Numbered from the stretch's first letter, positions 46,496-56,800 are shown. The stretch: 64,000 nt of DNA from Thorsellia kenyensis (GCF_042432445.1 NZ_JBHLXE010000038.1:7031-71030); one strand, 5' to 3'. Numbers and translations: made by a program. Notes: a model not told the origin generated them from the letters alone.

Positions 46496-47599
46496 GTGAG
46501 TAAGCGAATTAAGCAATATAAGAAAATGGACAACTTAATGACTTTAAATACCACAGTGATTAGAAATGAGAAGGGTGAAAATGTTTCTTTAAACGCGTCA
46601 AATACCCTAGTAAAACCTCTTTTATCTGTTAAGGAACTCACTACGTCTTTTTACACTAAAGCCGGTGAACTAGAGGGGCTAAGAGGAATTAGTTTTACAC
46701 TAGACTCTAGGGAAATATTAGGGATAGTTGGCGAGTCTGGTTCAGGTAAATCTGTTACAGCAAAATCCCTATTAAGATTGATTTCTTCCCCTGGTAAGAT
46801 TAAAAAAGGTGAAATACATTTTCAAGACTTTAATTTAATGGATTTAGATGAATACGCACTTAGGAAAATTCGAGGAAATCAAATTGCGATGATTTTTCAA
46901 GATCCTATGAGTTCTTTAAATCCAGTGTATAAAATTGGTCAGCAGATGGTTGAAATTATTAAGAGACATCAAAAATTATCAAAGCATGAGGCAAGGGAAA
47001 AGGCTATAAGCCTTCTCGAGAAAGTCGGAATAAGAGGGGCGGAAGAAAAAATTAATTATTATCCTCATCAACTGAGTGGTGGGATGAGACAAAGAGTAAT
47101 GATTGCCATGGCATTAAGTTGTGAACCTGCTTTATTGATTGCAGATGAACCGACTACTGCTCTTGACGTCACCATTCAGGCCCAAATAGTGGATTTACTT
47201 AGACAATTACGTTCAGAAACGGGAACGGCAATTTTATTCATCACCCACGATTTGGCTCTTGTTTCTTCACTTTGCGATAGAATTATGGTGATGTATGGCG
47301 GATTAGTGATGGAAACAGGTACGGCAAAGGAAATTTTCACAAATGCTAAACACCCATACACACTAGGTTTATTGCAATCTATGCCAACTATAAGTAATAT
47401 TTCTTCATCTGAATCATCTAAGATAGAGAGTGAGAAAAAAAGGTTATTCAGCATAGAAGGTACGCCACCTAGTTTAATTAATCCTCCGCCAGGTTGCCCG
47501 TTTATGGCAAGATGCCCAAAAGCCACTTCAGTTTGTACGCAAATGCCATTGTTGACAACACTTAGTGAAACGCACCAAGTGCATTGTTGGCATTTTTAG
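46496..47599 (+). CDS. Peptide ABC transporter ATP-binding protein (OppD type)
   Basis: A 367-residue ATPase: Walker A GESGSGKS near residues 79-86, FQDPMSSLNPVYKIGQQM near 132, signature LSGGMRQR near 196, Walker B LLIADEPTTALD near 216, and the C-terminal cysteine cluster GCPFMARCPKATSVC. The frame opens at GTG 46496, but the first 40 or so residues are unlike the family and a later start (for example ATG 46526 or 46538) is possible; none has a strong ribosome site. It pairs with the OppF-type ATPase 74 bp downstream. Confidence 0.9.
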   Translation: MSKRIKQYKKMDNLMTLNTTVIRNEKGENVSLNASNTLVKPLLSVKELTTSFYTKAGELEGLRGISFTLDSREILGIVGESGSGKSVTAKSLLRLISSPGKIKKGEIHFQDFNLMDLDEYALRKIRGNQIAMIFQDPMSSLNPVYKIGQQMVEIIKRHQKLSKHEAREKAISLLEKVGIRGAEEKINYYPHQLSGGMRQRVMIAMALSCEPALLIADEPTTALDVTIQAQIVDLLRQLRSETGTAILFITHDLALVSSLCDRIMVMYGGLVMETGTAKEIFTNAKHPYTLGLLQSMPTISNISSSESSKIESEKKRLFSIEGTPPSLINPPPGCPFMARCPKATSVCTQMPLLTTLSETHQVHCWHF

Positions 47600-47673
47600 T
47601 TTAAGTTTTGCGGCTAAGATTGGTGTTTTTTTAATGAAAGGCAAAAATTGATAAAAAAATAGGGAAAAAGTCG

Positions 47674-48711
47674 ATGCAAAATAGAGCTAAGCCTCTTGTA
47701 GAAATCAAACAGTTAAATACACATTTCGTAAACTCAACCGGCTTCTTTAAAGGTAAAACTGTGCTCCATGCCGTGAAAAATATGCAATTCTCAATCAATG
47801 AAGGGGAAACATTTGGCTTAGTTGGTGAATCTGGGTGTGGAAAGTCTACTTTAGGAAGAACTTTACTTAGACTTTATAAGCCTACTAGTGGCCAAATTCT
47901 GTTTCAAGGAAAAGATATTGCAAAGTTGAGTGAAAAAGAGTTAAAGCCTTTTAGAAAAGAGATGCAGAGTATATTTCAAGATCCTCTTTCATCCCTTAAT
48001 CCTAATATGACTGTAGAGCAGTTAGTTGGAGAATCATTACAAATTCATGATATGTATCAAGGGATTAATAGTAAAATAGAACGAAAAGAGTATATAGTCT
48101 CTTTGCTAGAAAAAGTGGGGCTACAAAGTATGCACCTCAGTCGATACCCGCATGAATTTAGTGGAGGACAGAGACAACGAATTTCAATTGCTAGAGCTTT
48201 AGCGGTAAAACCTAAATTTATTGTTTGTGATGAACCACTTTCTGCTCTGGATGTTTCAGTTCAGGCGCAAGTGGTGAATCTGCTGCAAGATTTACAAAAA
48301 GAGTTTGGAATAACTTATCTATTTATAGCACACGATCTTGATATGATCAGGCATATTTCACACCATATAGGCGTAATGTTTTTAGGCGCGCTAGTGGAAA
48401 CGGGAACGTGCGAGGAATTATATACTAGTCCATTGCATCCCTACACTCAAATGCTATTAAACTCTACTCCTAAAGTACCCAATTTCAACGAGGATATCAA
48501 AAATCCACCAGTATTTGAAGAAGGAATAAAGATAGCTGAGCCTAAAGCTCTTGATATTTCAAATAATAATCAGGATGCAAAAACTAATGTTTCAAAAGGA
48601 TGCCTATTTGCAAGTCGATGTCCGCACGCAACGCCTAAATGTTTATCTGTAGAACCCAAACAAATTCAAATAAATTCAAGTCACAAGGTCAGCTGCCATC
48701 TTTATTCTTAA
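47674..48711 (+). CDS. Peptide ABC transporter ATP-binding protein (OppF type)
   Basis: A 345-residue ATPase: Walker A GESGCGKST near residues 52-60, MQSIFQDPLSSLNPNMTVEQLV, signature FSGGQRQRISIARAL near 166, Walker B FIVCDEPLSALDVS near 188, and a C-terminal cysteine cluster GCLFASRCPHATPKC. A hydrophilic insert of about 30 residues precedes the cysteines. It ends the operon that starts at 42499. Confidence 0.92.
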   Translation: MQNRAKPLVEIKQLNTHFVNSTGFFKGKTVLHAVKNMQFSINEGETFGLVGESGCGKSTLGRTLLRLYKPTSGQILFQGKDIAKLSEKELKPFRKEMQSIFQDPLSSLNPNMTVEQLVGESLQIHDMYQGINSKIERKEYIVSLLEKVGLQSMHLSRYPHEFSGGQRQRISIARALAVKPKFIVCDEPLSALDVSVQAQVVNLLQDLQKEFGITYLFIAHDLDMIRHISHHIGVMFLGALVETGTCEELYTSPLHPYTQMLLNSTPKVPNFNEDIKNPPVFEEGIKIAEPKALDISNNNQDAKTNVSKGCLFASRCPHATPKCLSVEPKQIQINSSHKVSCHLYS

Positions 48712-49307
48712 AAAATAGTTTCAATTTACACTGATTATGCTAAGAAAAACTCAATAAATAAATAAAAAAGAGTAGATAGTGAGTTAATGCTATCACGTAA
48801 CTTGTCAAGCATCTTTGTCGATCAAGGATATAGCTTTAATTCGAATAGGCGAGCATCAAAATACTTTACTAATGATTTTTTGTGGTTTACTCTCTGTAAA
48901 ATTAGAAAAAGTACAAAATTCCTTCGTTGTTGAATGCATGATTTATAATATTTAAACCAGGCAATAAATCACTTAAACAAAAAATAAATACTGTTGATTT
49001 TTTTAAACTGACAAATGGACTTATTTCAATCAGTTTCAACGGGCTTACTGGGTACTTCCTCTCCCTCATGGCTATAAGGAGATTCATTTTTATTTTTAGT
49101 TAAATTCTCTTTTAATAAAATCAAGTTAATGAAAAAGTGTATAATAGGATAAACTCAGGTGAACAGTGTTTATTGTTTTTTACCATTGATATGGTTCAGA
49201 AAAATCTATAAATTACTATAATGTATCGTAATACATGGTAATGGCATTAGCAGAACAAGTTGAAATGCAAAAATTAAGCACAAATACATACTTGAAGAGA
49301 GGTAAAA
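48712..49307. other. Region upstream of the Wadjet genes
   Basis: About 600 bp with no supported gene on either strand. It should carry the promoter of jetA, but no clear box stands out. A weak 61-codon frame on the minus strand (48902-49087) has no ribosome site and I do not support it. Confidence 0.55.
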
Positions 49308-50768
49308 GTGAGTTTTCACGGATTTCAAGCTAAATACAAAAGGTTGCATCATGAGCATGCTGCTTGGCGTTTGCTAAGGACAGACAATGCGCCATATGTA
49401 TTGGCTTTTATCTCTGTTCTTTTTAAAGAAAATACTGAAGTGACCTATGGGCAAGCTAAGATTCTTTTAGAAGAAGAGCTTAAGCAGAGTCGTGAATTAG
49501 GAATATGGACCACAGATACAAGCGCTGGGAGTTACCTTAATCAATGGATTCGAAGTGGCTGGCTTAGAGAAATGGATGATACTCTGACTAAAACTGATTC
49601 GAGTGAACTTGCCCTAAGGTTTTGTAAAAATCTTGATGATAGAGGAACAGGAACGTCAGCTTCACATTTACGTATTGTCCAAGAGGCGGTAAGAGATCTT
49701 GCCGCAGCGATGAGTCCGAATATCGATGACAAGATTGAATTATTAGAACGTAAAAAGAAATCGATAGAACAAGAAATCCATAAGATTAAATCTGGGAATT
49801 ATATACCCCTTACTGATAGAGAACAAAAAGAGAGCATTCGTGAAATTTATCAATTAGCCTCTGTTTTAACTGGGGATTTTAGACGAGTTGAAGATGAAAT
49901 ACGCCAATTAGATAAATCTCTTCGTGTGCAAATTGTTGAAGGTAACTCTTCCCGTGGAGAAGTCATTCTTAATATGATGGAGAAGGAGGCAATTCTTGCC
50001 AATAGTGAGGCGGGCAGTGCTTTTGAAGGTTTCTATCAATTGTTATGCGATCAAAATAGAGAGCTTGAATTCCGTGAGCAATTAAAAATGATCTTATCTC
50101 ATCCGATTGCGAAAACACTTCCGCCTAGTAATACCCAATTTTTAGCGCAGCTTATGCGTGAATTAACCCGTGAGAGTGACAGGGTATTTAATGTCAGACG
50201 TCGCACCGAGGAAGGATTACGATCTTATATCGAAAGTGGTGCTGCGCTTGAAAATAAAACTGTTGACAGATTACTTCATGCCCTTGAGCGTAATGGACTG
50301 AAATTAAGAGATCAAGGTATAGATTTAAAGACAGAACTCAATTTAACATTATCAGTAGGCCCATTAGAAATCAATTCGCCAGAAAGTTTTAGATTAAGAA
50401 CACTTGATGATAAATTGGCATTAAATAGTATTGAAGAGAATATTAATAGCAGAACCCCAAGTGAATTTGTATTAGAGACTTTAGAAACAGTACAAATTAG
50501 AAAAATTGCTGAGCGTATTAAGACGAACCTAAAAAACAAAGGGCCTACATCAATTGGTCAATTAATTATTGAAAACCCCATTCGAGCAGGCCTTGAAGAA
50601 CTGGTTGCTTATCTTAGAATTGCAAAAGCTTTAAATGCTGTAGAGCTAAATGAAAAAGAATCTGTGCTTGTAAAAGATAGACATGGTTTGATGATAGAAG
50701 CCAAAGTGCCAGTTATTTTGGTATCAGAAGACTTATTTCCTGATGATTTAGACGAATTAGGCATTTAA
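49308..50768 (+). CDS. jetA: Wadjet protein JetA (DUF3375)
   Basis: JetA is the kleisin-like subunit of the Wadjet anti-plasmid complex, which cleaves circular DNA after loop extrusion by JetC. The 486-residue protein has the DUF3375 features: an N-terminal region with HHEHAAWRLLR near residues 14-24 and NAPYVLAF, a hydrophilic middle with coiled-coil potential (EQEIHKIKSG, DEIRQLDKSL), and the SNAEAGSAFEGFYQLL-type stretch near 235. Start is GTG 49308 with AGAGG upstream. It leads jetB, jetC and jetD in the standard order. Confidence 0.9.
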   Translation: MSFHGFQAKYKRLHHEHAAWRLLRTDNAPYVLAFISVLFKENTEVTYGQAKILLEEELKQSRELGIWTTDTSAGSYLNQWIRSGWLREMDDTLTKTDSSELALRFCKNLDDRGTGTSASHLRIVQEAVRDLAAAMSPNIDDKIELLERKKKSIEQEIHKIKSGNYIPLTDREQKESIREIYQLASVLTGDFRRVEDEIRQLDKSLRVQIVEGNSSRGEVILNMMEKEAILANSEAGSAFEGFYQLLCDQNRELEFREQLKMILSHPIAKTLPPSNTQFLAQLMRELTRESDRVFNVRRRTEEGLRSYIESGAALENKTVDRLLHALERNGLKLRDQGIDLKTELNLTLSVGPLEINSPESFRLRTLDDKLALNSIEENINSRTPSEFVLETLETVQIRKIAERIKTNLKNKGPTSIGQLIIENPIRAGLEELVAYLRIAKALNAVELNEKESVLVKDRHGLMIEAKVPVILVSEDLFPDDLDELGI

Positions 50769-50900
50769 ATAGGTATATTTAAATGCCTATATTTTAATAC
50801 CTAACAGTTCTTTTTAAACTTAAATAAGAAATCAAATGGACAAATTAAACATCAAAATACGGTAATAAAGTAAGCACATAGAAAAAACGGGCTAAGGTAA

Positions 50901-50964
50901 AAATCAATAAATCAATAAATCAATAAATCAATAAATCAATAAATCAATAAATCAATAAATCAAT
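50901..50964. repeat. Tandem repeat, eight perfect copies of AAATCAAT
   Basis: 64 bp made of eight identical 8-bp units in the jetA-jetB gap, ending 51 bp before jetB. Stops occur in every frame of the repeat on both strands, so it does not encode a peptide; any effect would be on promoter spacing or the mRNA leader of jetB. Long perfect arrays of this type tend to change length by slippage. Confidence 0.95.
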
Positions 50965-51015
50965 ACAGGATGAAGTTTTAGAAAAGGTTAAATAAAATAA
51001 CCATAGAGAAAAAAG

Positions 51016-51831
51016 ATGAATAATAATAGTTTTTATGATCAAATACTGCAAAACCGAAACAGGAAGGATGAATCGCATGATTTAAAAGATTCAAATTATG
51101 ATGCAATTTTAGATTCTTACGCTCATAAAGAGCACACAGAGGATGAAGAGAATTCACTTAATAAAGAATCAATAACCAATGAAATAAATTTATCTGATGG
51201 GAGTCCAAAGATACCTCACGAAGCCCGTCAAGCATTGGTCTATTTAATGAGACAGGGAGTGGTGCTCGCTTCACAAAATCCCAAAGTATTTGCAGTGATC
51301 TGTCGTTATATCTTTTTTATTCGCCAGCACTTAGCTGATGTCTATTTGCAATTAATACTAGATGAAGCGAATGGGATTGCTTTTATTGCCACTAAAGAGA
51401 GTGAGTTTACCTCGCAAGAAATCTGCGAAGCGGATGAAAATGTTGTTGAATCTGAGGACGATTCAGCAAATACCCGTTCACTTATTACCAAACGCCCCCT
51501 CACTTTAATAGATACCTTAATATTACTTGTACTCAGAAAGCATTATCAAGAACGCGAGACCGCAGGTGAACAAAAAATTATTATTGATATTGAACGATTA
51601 GAGTCTTATCTTGTCCCGTTTATGCCAATCACTGAGCATGCTTCTTTAGAGAGAAAAAAATTGATGGCAAGACTTAATGAGTTCAAGAAAAGAAAATTAC
51701 TCTCTGCAGTCAGGGGCAGTGAAGATCGCTTTGAATTAACCCCTTTGATAAGATATGTAGTGAGTGCTAATTTTTTGACAACCTTACTCAGTGAGTATGA
51801 GAGTTTAGCGAAAGAAAAAACTGAGGAATAA
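51016..51831 (+). CDS. jetB: Wadjet protein JetB (DUF4194)
   Basis: JetB is the small KITE-type subunit that binds the JetA kleisin. The 271-residue protein has an acidic N-terminal extension of about 60 residues, then a winged-helix-like core: PHEARQALVYLMRQGVVLASQNPKVF near 70-95, LIDTLILLVLRKHYQERETAGEQ and a C-terminal RFELTPLIRYVVSANFL. It starts at ATG 51016 with only a weak ribosome site, 247 bp after jetA. The gap carries the 8-bp repeats. Confidence 0.88.
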   Translation: MNNNSFYDQILQNRNRKDESHDLKDSNYDAILDSYAHKEHTEDEENSLNKESITNEINLSDGSPKIPHEARQALVYLMRQGVVLASQNPKVFAVICRYIFFIRQHLADVYLQLILDEANGIAFIATKESEFTSQEICEADENVVESEDDSANTRSLITKRPLTLIDTLILLVLRKHYQERETAGEQKIIIDIERLESYLVPFMPITEHASLERKKLMARLNEFKKRKLLSAVRGSEDRFELTPLIRYVVSANFLTTLLSEYESLAKEKTEE

Positions 51832-51975
51832 ATTTATAAATAAGCTATTTCTGCAAGTTAATACTTTTCAGTGAGAATGCTTATATTCCCCTCTCCAAGA
51901 TAACTAAGTAGGCTATTTGAAATATAGCTTCGATAATTTAACGTTTTTTAAACTAACGGAACAAAGGAAGTTAAT

Positions 51976-54900
51976 GTGACAGATCTTAAATTCCCTGGTG
52001 AGCCATCAAGTTTGTTTGATTTCAATGATGACAAAAATTTGCAAGATCGAGTATCGCAAACATCTGTAACTAGATTCATTGAAACCAAGCAAATCCCAAA
52101 TCAAGTCAGACTAGATGAACTGTCGGTTTATAATTGGGGATCGTTTCATGGATTGCATACTGCAAAAATAGATAAGGAAGGAACACTTATTACAGGGGAT
52201 AATGGTGCAGGTAAATCTACACTTATTGATGGACTCATGGCATTACTTTTGCCTGCTGGCCGAGCTACATTTAATGTTGCAGCTGCACAAGGAGATAAAT
52301 CAGATAGAAGTTTACTCTCTTATATGAGAGGAAGTTTTGGTACTGAGCATGATGGTGGCACGACTCGAATTAAAAGTAAGCGTGAAAAAGGGGTAGTGAC
52401 GGGCTTAAGGGCCATGTATACGTGCGATGATGGTTTACAATTGACTTTATTGGCTCTTTTTTGGACGACAAGCGCAAGCAACTCTTTATCTGAAGTCAAA
52501 CGCATATATTGCGTTGCAAGAAGAAATGTTGAGTTAACCGAAGTACTTAATTTATTTGATGATAGTAATATTCGGCAGCTTAAGCAATTTTTACGTAGTG
52601 ATGATGCTATTACAGATTGTGATAATAATTTTAATGAATACCAAACCCTCTATAGAAAAGTATTACATATGGAAAACCAAAATGCTCCTGCTCTTTTATC
52701 AAGAGCATTAGGTTTAAAGAAGATTGATGACTTAACTAAATTAATAAGAGAACTTGTGCTTGAACCTAGTAGTGTTAGGCAAGACGCAATAAAAGTTGTT
52801 GAAGAGTTTGCTGACTTAGTCGCTACTCACGAAAAACTGACTGACGCTCGAGAACAAACAGAACACCTTGCTAGGTTACCCATATTTGCTGCTACCATTC
52901 AAGAAACGGATAAGCAATTAACGTTGTTGCAAGAAGAAAAAGAAGGTGTTAGTGTTTATTTTGCAAAAACCTTAATGCAGTTGTGGCAAAACAAACTCTC
53001 CGCATTAGAAGAGGAATTGAATATTTTAGCAAGAGAGTTGCAAAATTTAGACACTCAAGAAAAAGATGCGAATGCTTTAATTGAATCAAGACATGAAGCC
53101 TACTTGAACCTAGGTGGTGGTAAAATAGAAGCCCTAAAAAGAGAACTTGATTTTACTCAAGATAAACTGAATCAAGTTGTTAAAACGGCCTCCTTGTACC
53201 AAAAATTATGCGCCACGCTTGAAATTGAGCCAAGTTTAGAGCAAGCTATTTTTGATGACAATTTAAAATTACTCACAGATAAAAAAATTCAATTAGAAAA
53301 AGAACTTAATGCACAAGATGAAGTTTTTCTTGATATGCGAAGTCACATCAAGCACCTAGATGATGCGATAAAACAATTAACAAAAGATATAGAAGAAGTC
53401 AGTGCAAGGCCCGATTCGAATATCGATTTAAGATATCAAAAAATGCGTGATGAAATTAGCGATCATCTGTCAATTAACGTGGATACTTTACCTTTCGTAG
53501 GAGAGTTAATTGATATAAAAGATGAAGAAAGGCCTTGGCAAGGTGCTATTGAGCGTGCTTTAGGGGGAGTTAAAACAACCTTACTTGTTAGTCAAGAGGT
53601 CTATTCTTTAGTCACAAAATGGCTTAATAGACACCATACAGGATTACATGTGCGATTACAGGTCGTTCGGCTTGATGGGTTAGCCAATCAAACTGAGTTT
53701 CTAAGGGATGGCTTTTTAACAAAAATGACTTTTAAGTCGCATAATTACCGTGAATGGCTTAAACAATTTTTAGTGAAATTTGACTTACATTGTGTTGATT
53801 CAGTAGAAGTATTAGATATTACCCCTCACTCAATGACGATTGAAGGTTTGGTTCATCACGAAAAGGGACGCTATGAGAAAAAAGATCAGCGTAACATCAA
53901 TGATAAACGCGCTTGGGGATTAGGGTTTTCTAATAAATCTATTCTTAATTCCCTTATTAATGAAAAAAATATAAAACAAACTGAATTGACTGTATTAGAA
54001 AAAAAAGCGAAGGAAGAAAAGGAACATTTAGATAATTTAACGAGTAGAGTCCAATCATGTCGTTCACTACTAGAATTTAAATGGGAAGAGATTAATGCAC
54101 CTTATTGGCATGATAAGTTAAATTCGTTGCAAAGTGATATTAAGATCTTAGAGTCATCAAAAGGAGGGATTAGTGAAGCTAAAGCCCGTTTTGAAGAAGC
54201 TAAAGAACAATTACAGATGATTTTAATTCAAAAATCAGAACACTTAAAAAAACAAGGTGCTCTAGATAGCAGTAAAAAACAAGCAATAATAGCTCTTGAT
54301 GAATTCAAAGCACTTGCTTTAATCGATATCCCTTCAGAGATTTACTCGCGTCTACAGAGTAGGATTGGTGAAATAACGTTGTCTGATAGACAAAAACAAG
54401 CAGATATCTCAAGGAAAGTAGATGAAGAACTTGATAAAGTGCGTAATAAAAAAAATCAATCGCAAATGTCTGCGAATGACATTATGGCTAAGTTTAGAGG
54501 TAAAGAAAAATGGCAGCACCTTACCGTTGAATGGGGTATAGGGATTGAAGGTCTTAGTGATTATCTTGATCATTATGAACAATTAAAATCCGAGGGATTA
54601 CCTAATTTAGTTGAGCAATTTAAAGAACGTTTGAATAAACATGCTACACAATCACTAGCGCGGGTAAAAACTAAACTTGAATCAGAAAGAGAAGAAATTT
54701 TAGAACGTATTGATATTATTAATGAAGTTCTACAAAAAACAGAATTTAAACAAGGAAGCTATTTAAGATTGGGGACAAAACGCGAAAAATATCCTCATGT
54801 AATAGAATTTGATAAAAAGATTCGTTTGGTGCTTAGCCAAGTCACGAGTGACGATCATGACAAACGCTATCAGATGCTTAAGCATGTAATAGAAATATTA

Positions 54901-55425
54901 GATAAAGCCAGTCAAAATTCAACTGCACATACTTTAGAAAGTTTAAGATTACTTGATCCACGGCATCAAATGTCTTTTTATGCTGAGGAAGTAGACAAAG
55001 AGACGCAACAAATAAGAGACGTTTTAGAATCTTCAAGTGGTAAATCAGGGGGGGAGAAAGAGTCATTTGCAGGCACTATTGTAGCGGCTAGTCTTGCGTA
55101 TGTATTGACACCCTCTAATTACGATAGACCTGTCTATTCAACAGTCTTTTTAGATGAAGCTTTTTCAAACACCGCGGAGACGGTAAGTAGAAGAGTATTA
55201 AGGGTATTTAAAGCTTTAAATATTCATGTCAATCTCATCACTCCCTTTAAAAACCTGAACCTTGCACGTGAGTCAGCACGATCACTATTGATTGCTGAGC
55301 GTTGTCCTATTAATCATGAGAGTCGACTCTGTGAAGTCACTTGGCAAGAGATGGATGAAAAATTGGCTGCTAAAAGAGAAGCTGAATTACTGGAAGAAGC
55401 TAAAAAACTTGGCATATCCATTTAA
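51976..55425 (+). CDS. jetC: Wadjet SMC-like ATPase JetC
   Basis: JetC is the MukB/SMC-type ATPase motor of Wadjet. The 1149-residue protein carries Walker A GDNGAGKST at residues 74-82, a long coiled-coil middle with a hinge-like region near 510-640, the ABC signature SSGKSGGEKESF near 1020-1030 and Walker B VFLDEAF with Asp1060 and Glu1061. An intact Walker B Glu and signature imply active ATP hydrolysis. Start is GTG 51976 after a good AAGGAAG ribosome site. It follows jetB by 144 bp. Confidence 0.93.
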   Translation: MTDLKFPGEPSSLFDFNDDKNLQDRVSQTSVTRFIETKQIPNQVRLDELSVYNWGSFHGLHTAKIDKEGTLITGDNGAGKSTLIDGLMALLLPAGRATFNVAAAQGDKSDRSLLSYMRGSFGTEHDGGTTRIKSKREKGVVTGLRAMYTCDDGLQLTLLALFWTTSASNSLSEVKRIYCVARRNVELTEVLNLFDDSNIRQLKQFLRSDDAITDCDNNFNEYQTLYRKVLHMENQNAPALLSRALGLKKIDDLTKLIRELVLEPSSVRQDAIKVVEEFADLVATHEKLTDAREQTEHLARLPIFAATIQETDKQLTLLQEEKEGVSVYFAKTLMQLWQNKLSALEEELNILARELQNLDTQEKDANALIESRHEAYLNLGGGKIEALKRELDFTQDKLNQVVKTASLYQKLCATLEIEPSLEQAIFDDNLKLLTDKKIQLEKELNAQDEVFLDMRSHIKHLDDAIKQLTKDIEEVSARPDSNIDLRYQKMRDEISDHLSINVDTLPFVGELIDIKDEERPWQGAIERALGGVKTTLLVSQEVYSLVTKWLNRHHTGLHVRLQVVRLDGLANQTEFLRDGFLTKMTFKSHNYREWLKQFLVKFDLHCVDSVEVLDITPHSMTIEGLVHHEKGRYEKKDQRNINDKRAWGLGFSNKSILNSLINEKNIKQTELTVLEKKAKEEKEHLDNLTSRVQSCRSLLEFKWEEINAPYWHDKLNSLQSDIKILESSKGGISEAKARFEEAKEQLQMILIQKSEHLKKQGALDSSKKQAIIALDEFKALALIDIPSEIYSRLQSRIGEITLSDRQKQADISRKVDEELDKVRNKKNQSQMSANDIMAKFRGKEKWQHLTVEWGIGIEGLSDYLDHYEQLKSEGLPNLVEQFKERLNKHATQSLARVKTKLESEREEILERIDIINEVLQKTEFKQGSYLRLGTKREKYPHVIEFDKKIRLVLSQVTSDDHDKRYQMLKHVIEILDKASQNSTAHTLESLRLLDPRHQMSFYAEEVDKETQQIRDVLESSSGKSGGEKESFAGTIVAASLAYVLTPSNYDRPVYSTVFLDEAFSNTAETVSRRVLRVFKALNIHVNLITPFKNLNLARESARSLLIAERCPINHESRLCEVTWQEMDEKLAAKREAELLEEAKKLGISI

Positions 55426-55603
55426 AATTTAACTCTGTATTCGTTTAAAACTGTGTGTTTGTAACGATATGTGCTTTAAATTATTTAGTGCATATCTTGG
55501 CACATTAAGTAAATGAATAGAGGGAGTGACATAAGCAAATGGAATGATCCTAATGAAAAAAAATATATCCATAAAGTTAACGGAAAAGAAGGTATGTTGA
55601 TAG

Positions 55604-56800
55604 ATGTTTAATCCTCCTTCACATATGATTAAAAAACTTCAAGCGAAGTATTGGGAAACGCCAGTTAACCTAAAATTGTTGCTCAAAAATCAAATGGTTT
55701 TCCCTATCACTATTCCCATTGTTATTCCTGGAGCTAAATCAGCGTTAGATAATCTAGATGCGTTTAGAGAACACGTAACTCAATGGCTTGCTTTAGCTAA
55801 AAAATATCCCCCTAAAGAGGGCATTGAGGTGTTGTTTGAGAAAAAAAACTACCGTTCATTAGGGGAACAAATCATTCCAAGGAGGCTTGTGATTAGTCAT
55901 TTTCAAGCCTTGATTTTGTTGATAGGCAGAGAAAATGAAATCAATAAATTACGAGCTAATTTTGCCTCCTGGGTAGAACTATTTAGCCCTGCCAAAAGTA
56001 AAGTTAAACCATTCATAGATGTCCTTGTTGATAATTTAGATTTTGTTCAGCACGTCGATTGGGTTACGGTAAATTTGTTAGCAAAGTTATTGTCTCAAAT
56101 TGAGAAAGGCATGGGGAAAGGAGAGTATCTTAGGAAACTACCATTAAAAGAAGTTGATACAAAGTTTATTGAAATGCATTTAAATTTCATTGAGCAATTG
56201 TCTATAGTCTTAATTGATGAAAATATTGAGCATATAGGGCTATTAGAGTGGCTCAGCGTAGTTCCTAAACCAAAGCATTGGCTTTTAGTTATCCCTTTAT
56301 GTAATAATGCCAGAAGGTTATTTGGTGATTTACCTTTATTGCGATTACCCTCTGACTATTTGCAAAGGGAAAAATTGCCGGTTGATAGATTAATTATTGT
56401 GGAAAATGAACAATCAGCACTCTGCTTGCCCCCAATGAAAAATACCATAGCTATTGCAGGGGCTGGAAAAAATACCTCTTGGCTTGACGCGCACTTTTTT
56501 AAGGATCAAAAAATAGGATATTGGGGGGATATCGATTCTGAAGGTTTGACGATATTAAGTGAAGCTAGAAAAAAACAACCACATATTCAGTCCTTGATGA
56601 TGGATAAATCAACTGTGGAACGTTTTAAGGAACGAATGGTGCAAGAACCCTTATCAATATTTAAAGAACCTACTCATTTGACTTTTGAGGAATTAGATCT
56701 CTTTAGGCAGCTTAGAGACGGTCAATTTGTTCAAAATCGGCTTGAGCAAGAACGAATAAGTAATGATTTTATAGAAAAGTTCCTTAATAATTGGTTGTGA
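55604..56800 (+). CDS. jetD: Wadjet nuclease JetD (DUF3322/DUF2220)
   Basis: JetD is the TOPRIM-containing nuclease that cuts plasmid DNA captured by JetABC. The 398-residue protein has the DUF3322 N-terminal domain and a DUF2220 TOPRIM domain with the catalytic Glu near 267-269 in VENEQ and the Asp-x-Asp pair Asp309/Asp311 in YWGDIDSEG. All acidic residues needed for metal binding are present. ATG 55604 follows AAAGAAGG. It is 178 bp after jetC. The active nuclease supports a working system. Confidence 0.92.
   Translation: MFNPPSHMIKKLQAKYWETPVNLKLLLKNQMVFPITIPIVIPGAKSALDNLDAFREHVTQWLALAKKYPPKEGIEVLFEKKNYRSLGEQIIPRRLVISHFQALILLIGRENEINKLRANFASWVELFSPAKSKVKPFIDVLVDNLDFVQHVDWVTVNLLAKLLSQIEKGMGKGEYLRKLPLKEVDTKFIEMHLNFIEQLSIVLIDENIEHIGLLEWLSVVPKPKHWLLVIPLCNNARRLFGDLPLLRLPSDYLQREKLPVDRLIIVENEQSALCLPPMKNTIAIAGAGKNTSWLDAHFFKDQKIGYWGDIDSEGLTILSEARKKQPHIQSLMMDKSTVERFKERMVQEPLSIFKEPTHLTFEELDLFRQLRDGQFVQNRLEQERISNDFIEKFLNNWL

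Noticed and set aside
48902..49087. 61-codon minus-strand frame upstream of jetA
   Set aside because: No ribosome site or recognisable motif; considered as a regulator of Wadjet and dropped.
50901..50964. Repeat array in the Wadjet operon as a CRISPR array
   Set aside because: Units are 8 bp and contiguous, with no spacers; it is a simple tandem repeat.
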